From positions 1-32,356 of the forward strand of contig JAIVIG010000286.1 in NCBI GenBank assembly GCA_020200675.1: a stretch of DNA of 32,356 nt, read 5' to 3'. The position numbers and the translations under genes are program-made. The notes beneath the pieces were generated by a model. It searched no databases and was not told where the DNA came from. It saw only the letters and a list, made by a program, of their open reading frames with translations. Source of the DNA: Actinomycetota bacterium (lineage in GTDB: Bacteria; Actinomycetota; Rubrobacteria; Rubrobacterales; Rubrobacteraceae). The first letter of the stretch is position 1; every line of letters starts with the position of its first letter. Positions 22,844 through 30,703 of this stretch are shown here, one piece after another.

Positions 22844-25256
22844 CGAAAGTATGCTTTTCGCCGGCCTTCAGCTCCTCGACCGCGCCGTTGACGCCGACCT
22901 TGACGCACTCGTTCAAGCCATCTGCCTGGGCGACGACCGTCAGCTCGTTCCCTTCCAGCGACAGCTCCATCGGGGTCTCGCGGAAACGCATGGAGAACGA
23001 GAGACCCTCCAGCTTGTCGCGCAGCTTCGGGTCCAGGTGAAGGACGCCGTCCCGGATCTCACTGGACATGTAGCCGCGTTGGATGAGGTCCAGGGTCCCG
23101 GCCATCACCCCCATGTGGATACCCTCGCTGGTGGTGCCGCCCTGCACGTCCCCGATGTCGCTGTTCAGGGCCGTCTGGTACATCTCCCAGGAGGCTTCGG
23201 GATCGAAGTCGGCCAGGACGTGGGCGTGTACGACGAAGCTCAACGTTGATCCGTGAGTGGTCCGGGGCTCGTAGTACTCGACGTTCTTGCGCAGGGTCTC
23301 GGGACCGAACTCGTAGCCCAGCCGCTCGAAGATTCGCTCCAGCTCCTCCAGGGGGAACAGGAAGAACAGCATCAAGACGTCGGGCTGTTTGGCGAGCTTG
23401 TACTTGTCCGGGTCGTCGCCCTCGGCCTTCAGAATACGGTCGAGGCGTTGTATCTTGCCGTACTTCTCGCGGTAGTGGTCCCAGTCCAGCTCTTCGAGGT
23501 CCTCGTAGCCCTCGAACTGGCTGATGATGCCATCGTCGTGGAACGGGACGAACATCTTGTGGCTCATGTCTTCCCACAGCTCTATCTCGTCGTCGGAGAG
23601 CTCGATCTCCGCGCTCAGAGCCTCGCGGCGCCGCTCGGGGAGCAAATTCAGCACCTCCAGGGCCGTCTCCGACATCCAGGCGACCATCACGTTGGTGTAG
23701 GCGTTGTTGTTGAGGCCGCCCTCCTCGGCGCCCGGGTACTTCTCGTGGAACTCGTCCGGTCCCATGACGCCGTGGATCTCGTACCGGTCCCGCTCGGGGT
23801 TGAAGTGGGCGATAGAAGCCCAGAAGCGCGTGATCTCCAGCAGCATCTCGGCCCCGTTGTCCAGCAGGAACTCGAGGTCCCCCGTCGCCTGGTAGTAGTG
23901 CCAGATGTTGTAGAAAATTGCCGCGTTGATGTGCCGCTGGTTGTGACTTAGGTCCGGCTCCCACTTCCCCGAGTTGGGGTTGAGGTGCACCTTCTGCGTC
24001 TCCTCTTGGCCGTCCGATCCGCTCTGCCAGGGGAACATCGCTCCCCTGTAGCCGGACTCTTTGGCGGCCGCCCGGGCCTCGCCCAGCCTCCGGTAGCGGT
24101 ACATAAGCGCCCCGCGTGTGATCTTGGGCAGCCGGAAGTTGAGGAACGGGTAGATGTACAACTCGTCCCAGAAGATGTGCCCGCGATACGCTTCTCCGTT
24201 CAGACCACGCGCCGGTATGCCGGCGTCGAGGTCGGCAGTGTGCGGCGAGCAGACCGAAAGGATGTGATAGATGTGGATGCGCAAGAGGCGCTGGACTTCC
24301 TCATTGCCGGGGACCTGTACGTCGCACAAATCCCACAGCTCGTCCCAGGCGCGCGCGTGGCGCTCGAAGGCCTCCGCGAACGTCCCGTAGCGTCCGACCG
24401 ACTTCATGGCGTTCGCCAACGGCTCGTTTATGGCGCGGTCGCGCGAGGTGTAGAAAGCGACCATCTTCTCGACGCGCACGGGCGTCTTCTCCTCGACCTC
24501 GAAGGACAGGACCTCGTGGACGTAGTCCTCCATCCGGTAAAGGTCGCGCCCGACGTCTACTGGCTGCCCCCCTTCCCCGTAGACGCGCGTGCGGGCCGCC
24601 TCGGCGACGTAGATGCGCGACTGGCGGGTGCGCGCTTCGAGGGCTATCACGTCGCGGCCGGGCGTATCCACGACGTCGGGGCTGGACGTGTGGGTCGCCA
24701 CGGCGTCCAGGTGACGGCCTTCGAGGTCCTGGTAGCGGGCGACGCCCCTGTTGGTCACCCGGCCGTCGAGCGCGGAGACGATCTCCAACTTGCCGGACCA
24801 GTTCTCGGGGGTGATCTTCCACTTCATCGCCCCCAGATGCTTCTCGGCCATGCTCACGAAGCGGCGGGTCTCTACGGTGGTCTCCCGCTCCGCCCGGTCC
24901 CGAATCCTCAAGGTGCGCTTGAGCACGGCGTTGCGGACGTCCAGCTCGTGGCGGTAGGAGAGCAGCTCCACGTTGTCGGTCCCGACGGCCTCCTCACCCT
25001 CGATCCGCATCTCGAACAACAACCAGTTGGGGAGGTTTACCAGGTCCTCGTTTAGGACCGGCACGCCGGCCATGATCGTGGTCTCCCGGTTGAATCCTCC
25101 GTGGGTGTAGGTACCCGGATAGTGCACGTCGTCGGCCTCGGTCCACGAGAAGGACCCCCGCGTGCAGAAGTAGCCGTTGCCGAGCGAGGTCAGCGCCTCG
25201 CGCAGCCGCTCCTCCTCGGGCTCGAAGCTATCGTATGCTAGCGTCCAGCTCGTCAT
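22836..25256 (-). CDS. Glycoside hydrolase family 65 (trehalose/kojibiose-type phosphorylase)
   Basis: 806 residues, full family length. N-terminal beta-sandwich (1-270) begins SLGNGYFCTRGSFSWTE, then a helical linker and the (alpha/alpha)6 catalytic barrel from about 320. The general-acid Glu502 lies in HGVMGPDEFHEKYP; nearby FWDELYIYPFL and GLNNNAYTNVM complete the active site, and THGSTLSFVVHA corresponds to the phosphate-binding loop. The C-terminal beta domain covers about 730-806. GH65 enzymes split alpha-linked glucobioses with phosphate to give beta-glucose-1-phosphate; trehalose or trehalose-6-phosphate is a likely substrate given otsB nearby. ATG 25256 with GGGAG; 16 bases after the broken aldolase. 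Confidence 0.9.
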   Translation of the reverse strand: MTSWTLAYDSFEPEEERLREALTSLGNGYFCTRGSFSWTEADDVHYPGTYTHGGFNRETTIMAGVPVLNEDLVNLPNWLLFEMRIEGEEAVGTDNVELLSYRHELDVRNAVLKRTLRIRDRAERETTVETRRFVSMAEKHLGAMKWKITPENWSGKLEIVSALDGRVTNRGVARYQDLEGRHLDAVATHTSSPDVVDTPGRDVIALEARTRQSRIYVAEAARTRVYGEGGQPVDVGRDLYRMEDYVHEVLSFEVEEKTPVRVEKMVAFYTSRDRAINEPLANAMKSVGRYGTFAEAFERHARAWDELWDLCDVQVPGNEEVQRLLRIHIYHILSVCSPHTADLDAGIPARGLNGEAYRGHIFWDELYIYPFLNFRLPKITRGALMYRYRRLGEARAAAKESGYRGAMFPWQSGSDGQEETQKVHLNPNSGKWEPDLSHNQRHINAAIFYNIWHYYQATGDLEFLLDNGAEMLLEITRFWASIAHFNPERDRYEIHGVMGPDEFHEKYPGAEEGGLNNNAYTNVMVAWMSETALEVLNLLPERRREALSAEIELSDDEIELWEDMSHKMFVPFHDDGIISQFEGYEDLEELDWDHYREKYGKIQRLDRILKAEGDDPDKYKLAKQPDVLMLFFLFPLEELERIFERLGYEFGPETLRKNVEYYEPRTTHGSTLSFVVHAHVLADFDPEASWEMYQTALNSDIGDVQGGTTSEGIHMGVMAGTLDLIQRGYMSSEIRDGVLHLDPKLRDKLEGLSFSMRFRETPMELSLEGNELTVVAQADGLNECVKVGVNGAVEELKAGEKHTFDV

Positions 25257-25272
25257 AGCTATTCTCCCTCCT

Positions 25273-26096
25273 CTACGTCACCGTCAGCTGGTGGCCCTGC
25301 TCCCTGTAGCGGGACGCCATCTCCTCCAGGGTGATCGGCCAGTAGTCGCCGGCGTGGCCGGCCTGTCCGAACTCTTGCATCCTCGCCTTGACCACGGCCT
25401 GCATCGCGGCGCGGGCGGGCTTCAGGTAGTAGCGCGGGTCGAACTCCCCAGGCTTCTCGGCGAACGCCTGGCGGATAGCGCCGGTAGCGGCGAGCCGCAG
25501 GTCGGTGTCCACGTTGATCTTGCGGACGCCGTGCTTGATGCCTTCCTGGATCTCCCTCACCGGCACGCCCCAGGTCGGCCGGATCTCACCAACTCCACCG
25601 CCTGGTCTGGGTCCGTCAAACTCACCTCGCCCGAACCGTGCCCGTCCTCGATGCCGCCTAAAGTGCCGAGCTCACCTTCGACCGTCACGCCGCGCTCGTG
25701 GGCCATCTCGACAACCTCGCGCGTGACGCGCACGTTGTACTCGAAGTCCGCGGGCGTCTTGCCGTCCTCCATCAAAGATCCATCCATCATCACGCTCGTG
25801 AACCCGAGGTCTATGGCGCTCTTGCAGGTCTCGGGACCGTTGCCGTGGTCCTGGTGCAGAGCGACCGGTATCTCCGGGTACACCTCGGTCGCGGCGAGCA
25901 TGAGGTGGTAGAGGAAGCGGTCGTTGGCGTACTTGCGCGCCCCGCGGCTCGCCTGGATTATTACCGGCGAGTTGGTCTCGCTGGCGGCCCCCATGATCGC
26001 CTGGACTTGTTCCAGGTTGTTGACGTTGAAGGCGCCGACCCCATATCCGCCCTTCGCCGCCTCGTCCAGCAACTGCCGCATCGTCACTAATGGCAA
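25273..26096 (-). pseudogene. Class II fructose-bisphosphate aldolase, central catalytic part deleted
   Basis: Start TTG 26096 has AAGGAGG seven bases upstream and gives [18 protein letters not shown], then the normal class II (Calvin-type) sequence [20 protein letters not shown] and [19 protein letters not shown] through [14 protein letters not shown]. At about 25585-25592 it jumps, with a frame change, to [20 protein letters not shown] and GVRKINVDTDLRLAATGAIR to the normal C-terminus. About 70 residues are missing, including the segments with two zinc-ligand histidines and the phosphate-binding loop (family GTSHGAYK and HGSSS). The upper fragment ends after RSGRPGACR. Total 824 bases, not a multiple of three. 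A functional aldolase is not expected. Confidence 0.88.
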
Positions 26097-26211
26097 GGTT
26101 GATCCTCCTTCTTGTGTCCGGTTCCAATACTTAATGGCGCAAGGGTACAACGAAACGAACGTTGCTTCCTCCGATCCTGGTGAAGTCGGCACCGTCCCCC
26201 GAGCCGCTCTG
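26097..26211. other. Intergenic region before the class II aldolase
   Basis: The only gap over 100 bases within the run from 17106 to 31850. It contains an imperfect palindrome CAACG-AAACGAA-CGTTG near 26138-26155 that could be a regulator site, and the strong AAGGAGG site of the next gene. An internal promoter is possible but I see no convincing -35/-10 pair. Confidence 0.3.
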
Positions 26212-26484
26212 TCACGAGACCGCTCCCCCGAGCAACTGCTTCCTGGCAGCGTAGCAGACGAAGGCGGCCCTGCCGTCCGGGAGCGTCGCGCGACAGGGCC
26301 CGAGAGCCACCACGCCGTCGAGAGCGTGACCTTCGGCGGAGTGGCACGTCTCGCAGCACCCCGCGGTGTCCAGCAATCCCATCTTCTCCAGGTCCAGGCA
26401 ACTCAACGCGCTCGTCCCGGTGTTTTTCCTGGCGATCCGCACGCGTTCCCCCCTCTTTCGTTGGTCCTGCTCCGCGCCGGTCAT
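26212..26484 (-). CDS. Small Cys-rich protein with a CxxCH motif
   Basis: 90 residues. ATG 26484 overlaps the otsB stop as ATGA, strong support for translation. Six cysteines: C29, C43, C44, C47, C64 and C77. C44-E-T-C47-H48 forms CxxCH, the heme c pattern, but no signal peptide or transmembrane segment is present, so a zinc site is more plausible than heme. The second half, [22 protein letters not shown], looks like a small beta unit. The first 25 residues are basic and disordered. I recognise no named family. Confidence 0.65.
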   Translation of the reverse strand: MTGAEQDQRKRGERVRIARKNTGTSALSCLDLEKMGLLDTAGCCETCHSAEGHALDGVVALGPCRATLPDGRAAFVCYAARKQLLGGAVS

Positions 26485-27296
26485 CGCGCGAGCCCATCCA
26501 GAAACTTCTCTACCTCCGGTATCGTGTAGAGAACGTAGTCGGCGGAGGTGGTGCGCCCGGCCACCTCCGGATCGTCGGCCTCGCCCACAAAGATGCCGAG
26601 GCCCCGGCCTTCGAGGGCTTCGAAGGCGTCCTCGTCCGTCACGTCGTCGCCCACGTAGATGGGTACCACGTCGTCGCGGTCCAGCTCCAGCGTCTCCAGC
26701 AGGTACAGGACGGCCTTGCCCTTATCCCAGTCGATCTTGGGCTGCACCTCGTAGACCATCTTGCCCGGCGTAACCTTCAGGTCATCCGGGTGCTCGTCGA
26801 GCACCGCGTCCACGATCTCCTTTATCTTCGGCCTGTTCTCCTCGGAGACCAGCCGGTAGTGGACCGCGACCGAGGCCTTCTTCGGCTCGACCGCGGCGCC
26901 TTCGAAGGGTTTTATCTCTTCCTGAAGACGCGCTTTTACGTCGTCGAGCAGCTCTTCGGTCCCCTCGCCGGCGTCGTGCTGGATCCTGCCCTCGTCGGGA
27001 CTCCAGATGTCGAAGCCGTGGCTGCCAGCGACGATCAAATCGTCCAGCCCCATGAGCTCTTGCACCACCTGCCTGTCGCGCCCGCTGACCACGCAAACGG
27101 GGCACCTGCTCGCCAGCCCGCTGACGGCCTCGCGCATGCTCTCCGAGATTACCGCATCCTCGGGCCGGTCCACTATCGGCGTCAGCGTGCCGTCGTAGTC
27201 GAGGAAGACGGCGGGCCGCTTGCCGGAGAGGCGCTCCTCCAACTCCTCCTGGTGCTCGACCGCGTGTGACAGATCGCCTATGTTCCTGGGCATCAT
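26481..27296 (-). CDS. otsB: Trehalose-6-phosphate phosphatase
   Basis: 271 residues, HAD superfamily with the C2B cap. FLDYDGTLTPIVDRPEDA (about 31-48) holds the nucleophile and acid/base Asp; VCVVSGRDRQVVQEL and AGSHGFDIW are the trehalose phosphatase signatures; the cap spans about 115-200; YVGDDVTDEDAFEAL ligates Mg. It removes phosphate from trehalose-6-phosphate. Two ATGs (27296, 27293) follow AGGGAGGGAG. No trehalose-6-phosphate synthase (OtsA) is in the window; GH65 phosphorylase lies further down the same run and may connect trehalose phosphate to glucose phosphates. Confidence 0.93.
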   Translation of the reverse strand: MMPRNIGDLSHAVEHQEELEERLSGKRPAVFLDYDGTLTPIVDRPEDAVISESMREAVSGLASRCPVCVVSGRDRQVVQELMGLDDLIVAGSHGFDIWSPDEGRIQHDAGEGTEELLDDVKARLQEEIKPFEGAAVEPKKASVAVHYRLVSEENRPKIKEIVDAVLDEHPDDLKVTPGKMVYEVQPKIDWDKGKAVLYLLETLELDRDDVVPIYVGDDVTDEDAFEALEGRGLGIFVGEADDPEVAGRTTSADYVLYTIPEVEKFLDGLAR

Positions 27297-27317
27297 CTCC
27301 CTCCCTCTCGGATCGCC

Positions 27318-28124
27318 CTACACTTGCGCCTTGTCGTAGCGGACGAAGCGCTCGAAGGCCGGGTAGATCTCGCTAGTCGTAACCGCCCGCCTGGAGAACC
27401 GCGCGAGCGTCTCCTCCTCGCCGCCCGGCTGGCGGAGGGTAACCTCTACCTTCTCGGAGTCGAACTCGATGACGTTGTAGGTGGGGGCCATAATGCCCCG
27501 GACCCTCAAGCTCGATACCGTACCGGAGTGGATGACCCGGACGCCGGAGATGCTCCACACGTAGGGAACGTGCCGGTGCCCGGAGAGCACCATGTCGACC
27601 TTGAGTTCCCGCAGCAGGGCCATCACGTCCCCCGAGTCCCTGAGGTTGTTGCGGTCGCGCCCGGTGCCGGGCACGGCGAGGATGTGGTGGTGGACCATCA
27701 CGATCTTCGGCCCCCGATCCCAGCCGCGCAACTCGGAATCGAGCCAGGGGTAGTGCTCGCGTCCGATCTCCCCTTCGGCGAGGTCCGGCTCGCTGGAGTC
27801 GAGCGCCACCACCTTGGCCTCGCCTTCGGGGACGGAGAGGGTCATCGAGCACGACCGAGAACCGAAGAAGTCCTCGAAGTGCCGGTAGCCGACGTTCTTG
27901 GCGTCATGGTTGCCCATGATCACGACGACGTTCTCGCACTCCAGCCGATCTAGGTACCGCTTGGCCTCCTCGAACTCCCACCGATAGCCCTCCGTCGTGA
28001 GGTCCCCGGCTACGGCGACGAGGTCCGGCGCTAGGGCGTTGGTCTCCTCTATCGCCGCTTTCAGAAGCTCGGGCCTGAAGAGCGGCGTTCCCGTGTGTAT
28101 GTCCGACATTTGAACGATGCGCAC
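27318..28124 (-). CDS. Calcineurin-like metallophosphoesterase (CpdA-like)
   Basis: 268 residues. Start GTG 28124 with GGAGGG eight bases upstream. The five metallophosphoesterase motifs are present: MSDIHTG (Asp/His, 6-12), VAGDLTTEGYRWE, MGNHDAKNVGYRHF, MVHHHILAVPGTG and LSGHRHVPYVW. They bind two metals. The CpdA branch hydrolyses cyclic nucleotides, but many members act on other phosphoesters. The gene lies 13 bases after the HAD gene and 21 before otsB, so all three phosphatases are likely co-expressed. Substrate unknown. Confidence 0.9.
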   Translation of the reverse strand: MRIVQMSDIHTGTPLFRPELLKAAIEETNALAPDLVAVAGDLTTEGYRWEFEEAKRYLDRLECENVVVIMGNHDAKNVGYRHFEDFFGSRSCSMTLSVPEGEAKVVALDSSEPDLAEGEIGREHYPWLDSELRGWDRGPKIVMVHHHILAVPGTGRDRNNLRDSGDVMALLRELKVDMVLSGHRHVPYVWSISGVRVIHSGTVSSLRVRGIMAPTYNVIEFDSEKVEVTLRQPGGEEETLARFSRRAVTTSEIYPAFERFVRYDKAQV

Positions 28125-28137
28125 CTTCTCTACCCTC

Positions 28138-28908
28138 CTAAAGCATAGGCTGCGTGTGTGCCTCTCGTTTTCCTCCGGCCTCCTCTATCCGCTGGCGCAC
28201 GACGTCGGACAATGACTCGGGGTCCTCGACCACCCAACGGGGTTCCAGGAGGTTGGAGGCGCGCACTCCTTTGGACGTGATCTTCGTCGGCACCGCGACG
28301 ACGACCATCCCGGCCGCGACACCAGCCCCAACCCCGGCTGGGGAGTCTTCGATGACCAGGAACTCCTCGGGCGGCACGCCCAGCTTCTTGGCCACGAGCA
28401 GGTCTATCTCGGGGTCGGGCTTACCGTGTTCGACGTCGTCCATCGTCGCTACCACGTCGAGGTCGTCCTCGAGGCCGAGTACAGAGAGCACGCGCTGGAC
28501 CTGGGGGCGGTGGGACATGGTGGCGCACGCCGTAGGATAACCTTCGCCCCGCAGCTGGTGCAGCAGCTCGATGTTGTGTGGGTATCGCTGCTCCAGGAGC
28601 AGATCGGTGTCTCCGAGAATCTCGTCGTAGATGCCGCGGCGGATGCTCACGAGCACCTGCCACGGCTCCTCGCCCCCGAGCTCCTCCATGCGCTCGCGGG
28701 CCGCCTCCTCCAGCCCGAAGCGCTGCACGAGGGTCTCGGCGACCTCCTGGCGCGAGTGGCCTACGAGCTCGTCGGTGTAGGCGGAGACCACCTCGTCTTC
28801 GGAGACGTCGGGCTTGAGCTCGGAGACGGAGCGGGCGTGGGAGACGGCTTTCAGCTCTTCCGTCTCCACCAGCGTGCCATCCAGGTCGAAGAGCACGGCG
28901 GAGATCAC
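28138..28908 (-). CDS. HAD-IA phosphatase / beta-phosphoglucomutase-like
   Basis: 256 residues. GTG 28908 begins one base after the stop of the FAD dehydrogenase. HAD motifs: VLFDLDGTLVET (nucleophile Asp), ATMSH (motif II Ser), GKPDPEIDLLV (motif III Lys) and LVIEDSPAGVGAG (motif IV Asp). The helical cap at about 17-90 places it in the beta-phosphoglucomutase/sugar phosphatase branch. GH65 phosphorylases release beta-glucose-1-phosphate, and beta-phosphoglucomutase is the usual partner, so that role is plausible; a simple sugar-phosphate phosphatase is the alternative. Confidence 0.85.
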   Translation of the reverse strand: MISAVLFDLDGTLVETEELKAVSHARSVSELKPDVSEDEVVSAYTDELVGHSRQEVAETLVQRFGLEEAARERMEELGGEEPWQVLVSIRRGIYDEILGDTDLLLEQRYPHNIELLHQLRGEGYPTACATMSHRPQVQRVLSVLGLEDDLDVVATMDDVEHGKPDPEIDLLVAKKLGVPPEEFLVIEDSPAGVGAGVAAGMVVVAVPTKITSKGVRASNLLEPRWVVEDPESLSDVVRQRIEEAGGKREAHTQPML

Positions 28909-28909
28909 A

Positions 28910-30703
28910 TCAGCCTCCCTCCGCGCCCGGCGCTCCGGCCTCCTCGCGCTCGCGCATCGCTCTGGGCGTGTAGCGCCGGATGTACTCGCGGTAGTCCTCG
29001 ACCTCTTTGCGCGCGCGCTCCTCCGACCAGCCGAGGTGCTTGACCGCGACCTCGGCGGCGGCCTCGTCTACGTCGAGGGCGACGTTGGGGCCATATGCCG
29101 CCATCGTGCGCCTGAGGAGTACGTCGGCGAGCTTCTGGGCCATCTCATGCCGGAAGGCGTAGAGGATCTCGCAACCCATCAGTCCGGTCTCCACGGTGGG
29201 AGAAGAGACGAGGGACTCCTTGAGGGAAGGGTCGTCTCCGGCCTCGGCGAGCACGTCGTAGGCGCGGGCGCCGTAGAGCTTGAGGAGCCTGCTGGCCAGC
29301 ACGTCCGAGAGGTCGCTCCTCGCCTTGAACTCCGTTGCGAAGGCATCGAGATCCCGGACGGCGCCGCCGGGGAGGGGAACCCTGTCCGTGGCGGACTTCG
29401 GCGGCTTCGTGCCCAGCTTCTTGTAGACGGTGTCCACCGTCTGGCGGCCGAGGTTACGATAGGTAGTGAGCTTGCCGCCGATGATGGAGATCAAACCCTC
29501 CGCCTTCTTGGGGCCGCCCGCGATCTTGACCCGGCCGCCCGCCACGGACTTGCCCTTGGCGTGATCGAAGACCACGTGGGCACGCGTGATCGAGGACTCC
29601 GAACCCGCCGGCTTGAACGGCAGCGGCCTCACGCCGGAGTAGGTGAAGAGCACCGAGTCGCGGGTGAGGTTGGCCTCCGGGATCACGGCGTTGGTCTCGT
29701 CTATGAGGTAGTCGATCTCGTCCTGACCCGCCGAGACGTAGTCGAGGTCGTCCTCGTAGCGGAAGTCGGTGGTGCCGATTAGATAACGACCGTTCCACGG
29801 CACGATGAAGTAGGGACGTCCGTCCTTCCTGGCCTCGACGTAGAGGGCGCTCTTCGGGGCGCCGGGGAACGGGTCCACGACGAGGTGCGAGCCCTTCGTC
29901 GGCCCGATCATGCGCCCCTGCTCGTTCTGTCCGGCGGAACCGTTGGGGCTACCCTCCTCCGTGCCGAAGGATCCCGCACCGCCGAGCACCCGGTCCACCC
30001 ACGGCCCGGCGACGTTGACGGTCACCGCCGCGCGCGCCTGGTACGCGCCACCCTCGAGCTTGTCTTCGATCTCTACACCCGCCACCCGGGGCAGGCCGGA
30101 GCCGTCCGGCGAAGGCTCGAAGATGAGGTTCTTGACCTCGGCGTAGGTGATGACGGTCGCGCCGTTCTGGACGGCCGACACCGCGTTCTCCACAGCGATG
30201 CGCTCGGCGTACTCGACCTGCCCGTCGTAGTAGGTGGCCGCGCCCAACAGCCCATCGGGGTTGATGCCCGGGTACTCCTCCAGAACCTCATCGCGCGAGA
30301 GCATCTTGTGGTTCGGCACCGACTTGTCGAAGGAGAGCACATCGTAGCCAATCATGCCGAGGCGGATCATGCGCGGCCCCCGGCTGCTGCTCTCGTAGAT
30401 CGGCACGACGAAGCGCAGCGGCTTGACGAGATGGGGAGCTATCTTAAGCAGCTTCTCGCGCTCGGCTAGAGACTCCCGCACCAGATGGAACTCGTAGTAT
30501 TCCAGGTAGCGCAGTCCTCCGTGTATGAGGCGTGTCGCCCACTGCGTCGTACCGTTGGAGATGTCGCCCTTGTCGAGCATCAGCACCCTCAACCCGCGCA
30601 TGGCGGCGTCGCGAGCGATACCGGCGCCGTTGATGCCGGCGCCGATCACGATCAGGTCGAACGGCCGCTCCCCGACACTCTCCAACAACCTCTCACGGTT
30701 CAT
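28910..30703 (-). CDS. FAD-dependent glycerol-3-phosphate dehydrogenase-like (GlpD/EryB type)
   Basis: 597 residues. ATG 30703 overlaps the stop of the GpsA-like gene as ATGA; a longer frame upstream is inside that gene. FAD-binding GAGINGAGIARDAAMRG (21-37), then GTTQWATRLIHGGLRYLEYYE, the family pattern for GlpD. YFIVPWNGRYLIGTTDFRY and IGGKLTTYRNLGRQTVD mark the catalytic/FAD half. The C-terminal helical domain (DAFATEFKARSDLSDVL to EYIRRYTP) is present. GlpD oxidises glycerol-3-phosphate at the membrane into the quinone pool; EryB does so with erythritol-4-phosphate. Next to an FGGY kinase it could serve either glycerol or another polyol. Confidence 0.9.
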   Translation of the reverse strand: MNRERLLESVGERPFDLIVIGAGINGAGIARDAAMRGLRVLMLDKGDISNGTTQWATRLIHGGLRYLEYYEFHLVRESLAEREKLLKIAPHLVKPLRFVVPIYESSSRGPRMIRLGMIGYDVLSFDKSVPNHKMLSRDEVLEEYPGINPDGLLGAATYYDGQVEYAERIAVENAVSAVQNGATVITYAEVKNLIFEPSPDGSGLPRVAGVEIEDKLEGGAYQARAAVTVNVAGPWVDRVLGGAGSFGTEEGSPNGSAGQNEQGRMIGPTKGSHLVVDPFPGAPKSALYVEARKDGRPYFIVPWNGRYLIGTTDFRYEDDLDYVSAGQDEIDYLIDETNAVIPEANLTRDSVLFTYSGVRPLPFKPAGSESSITRAHVVFDHAKGKSVAGGRVKIAGGPKKAEGLISIIGGKLTTYRNLGRQTVDTVYKKLGTKPPKSATDRVPLPGGAVRDLDAFATEFKARSDLSDVLASRLLKLYGARAYDVLAEAGDDPSLKESLVSSPTVETGLMGCEILYAFRHEMAQKLADVLLRRTMAAYGPNVALDVDEAAAEVAVKHLGWSEERARKEVEDYREYIRRYTPRAMREREEAGAPGAEGG

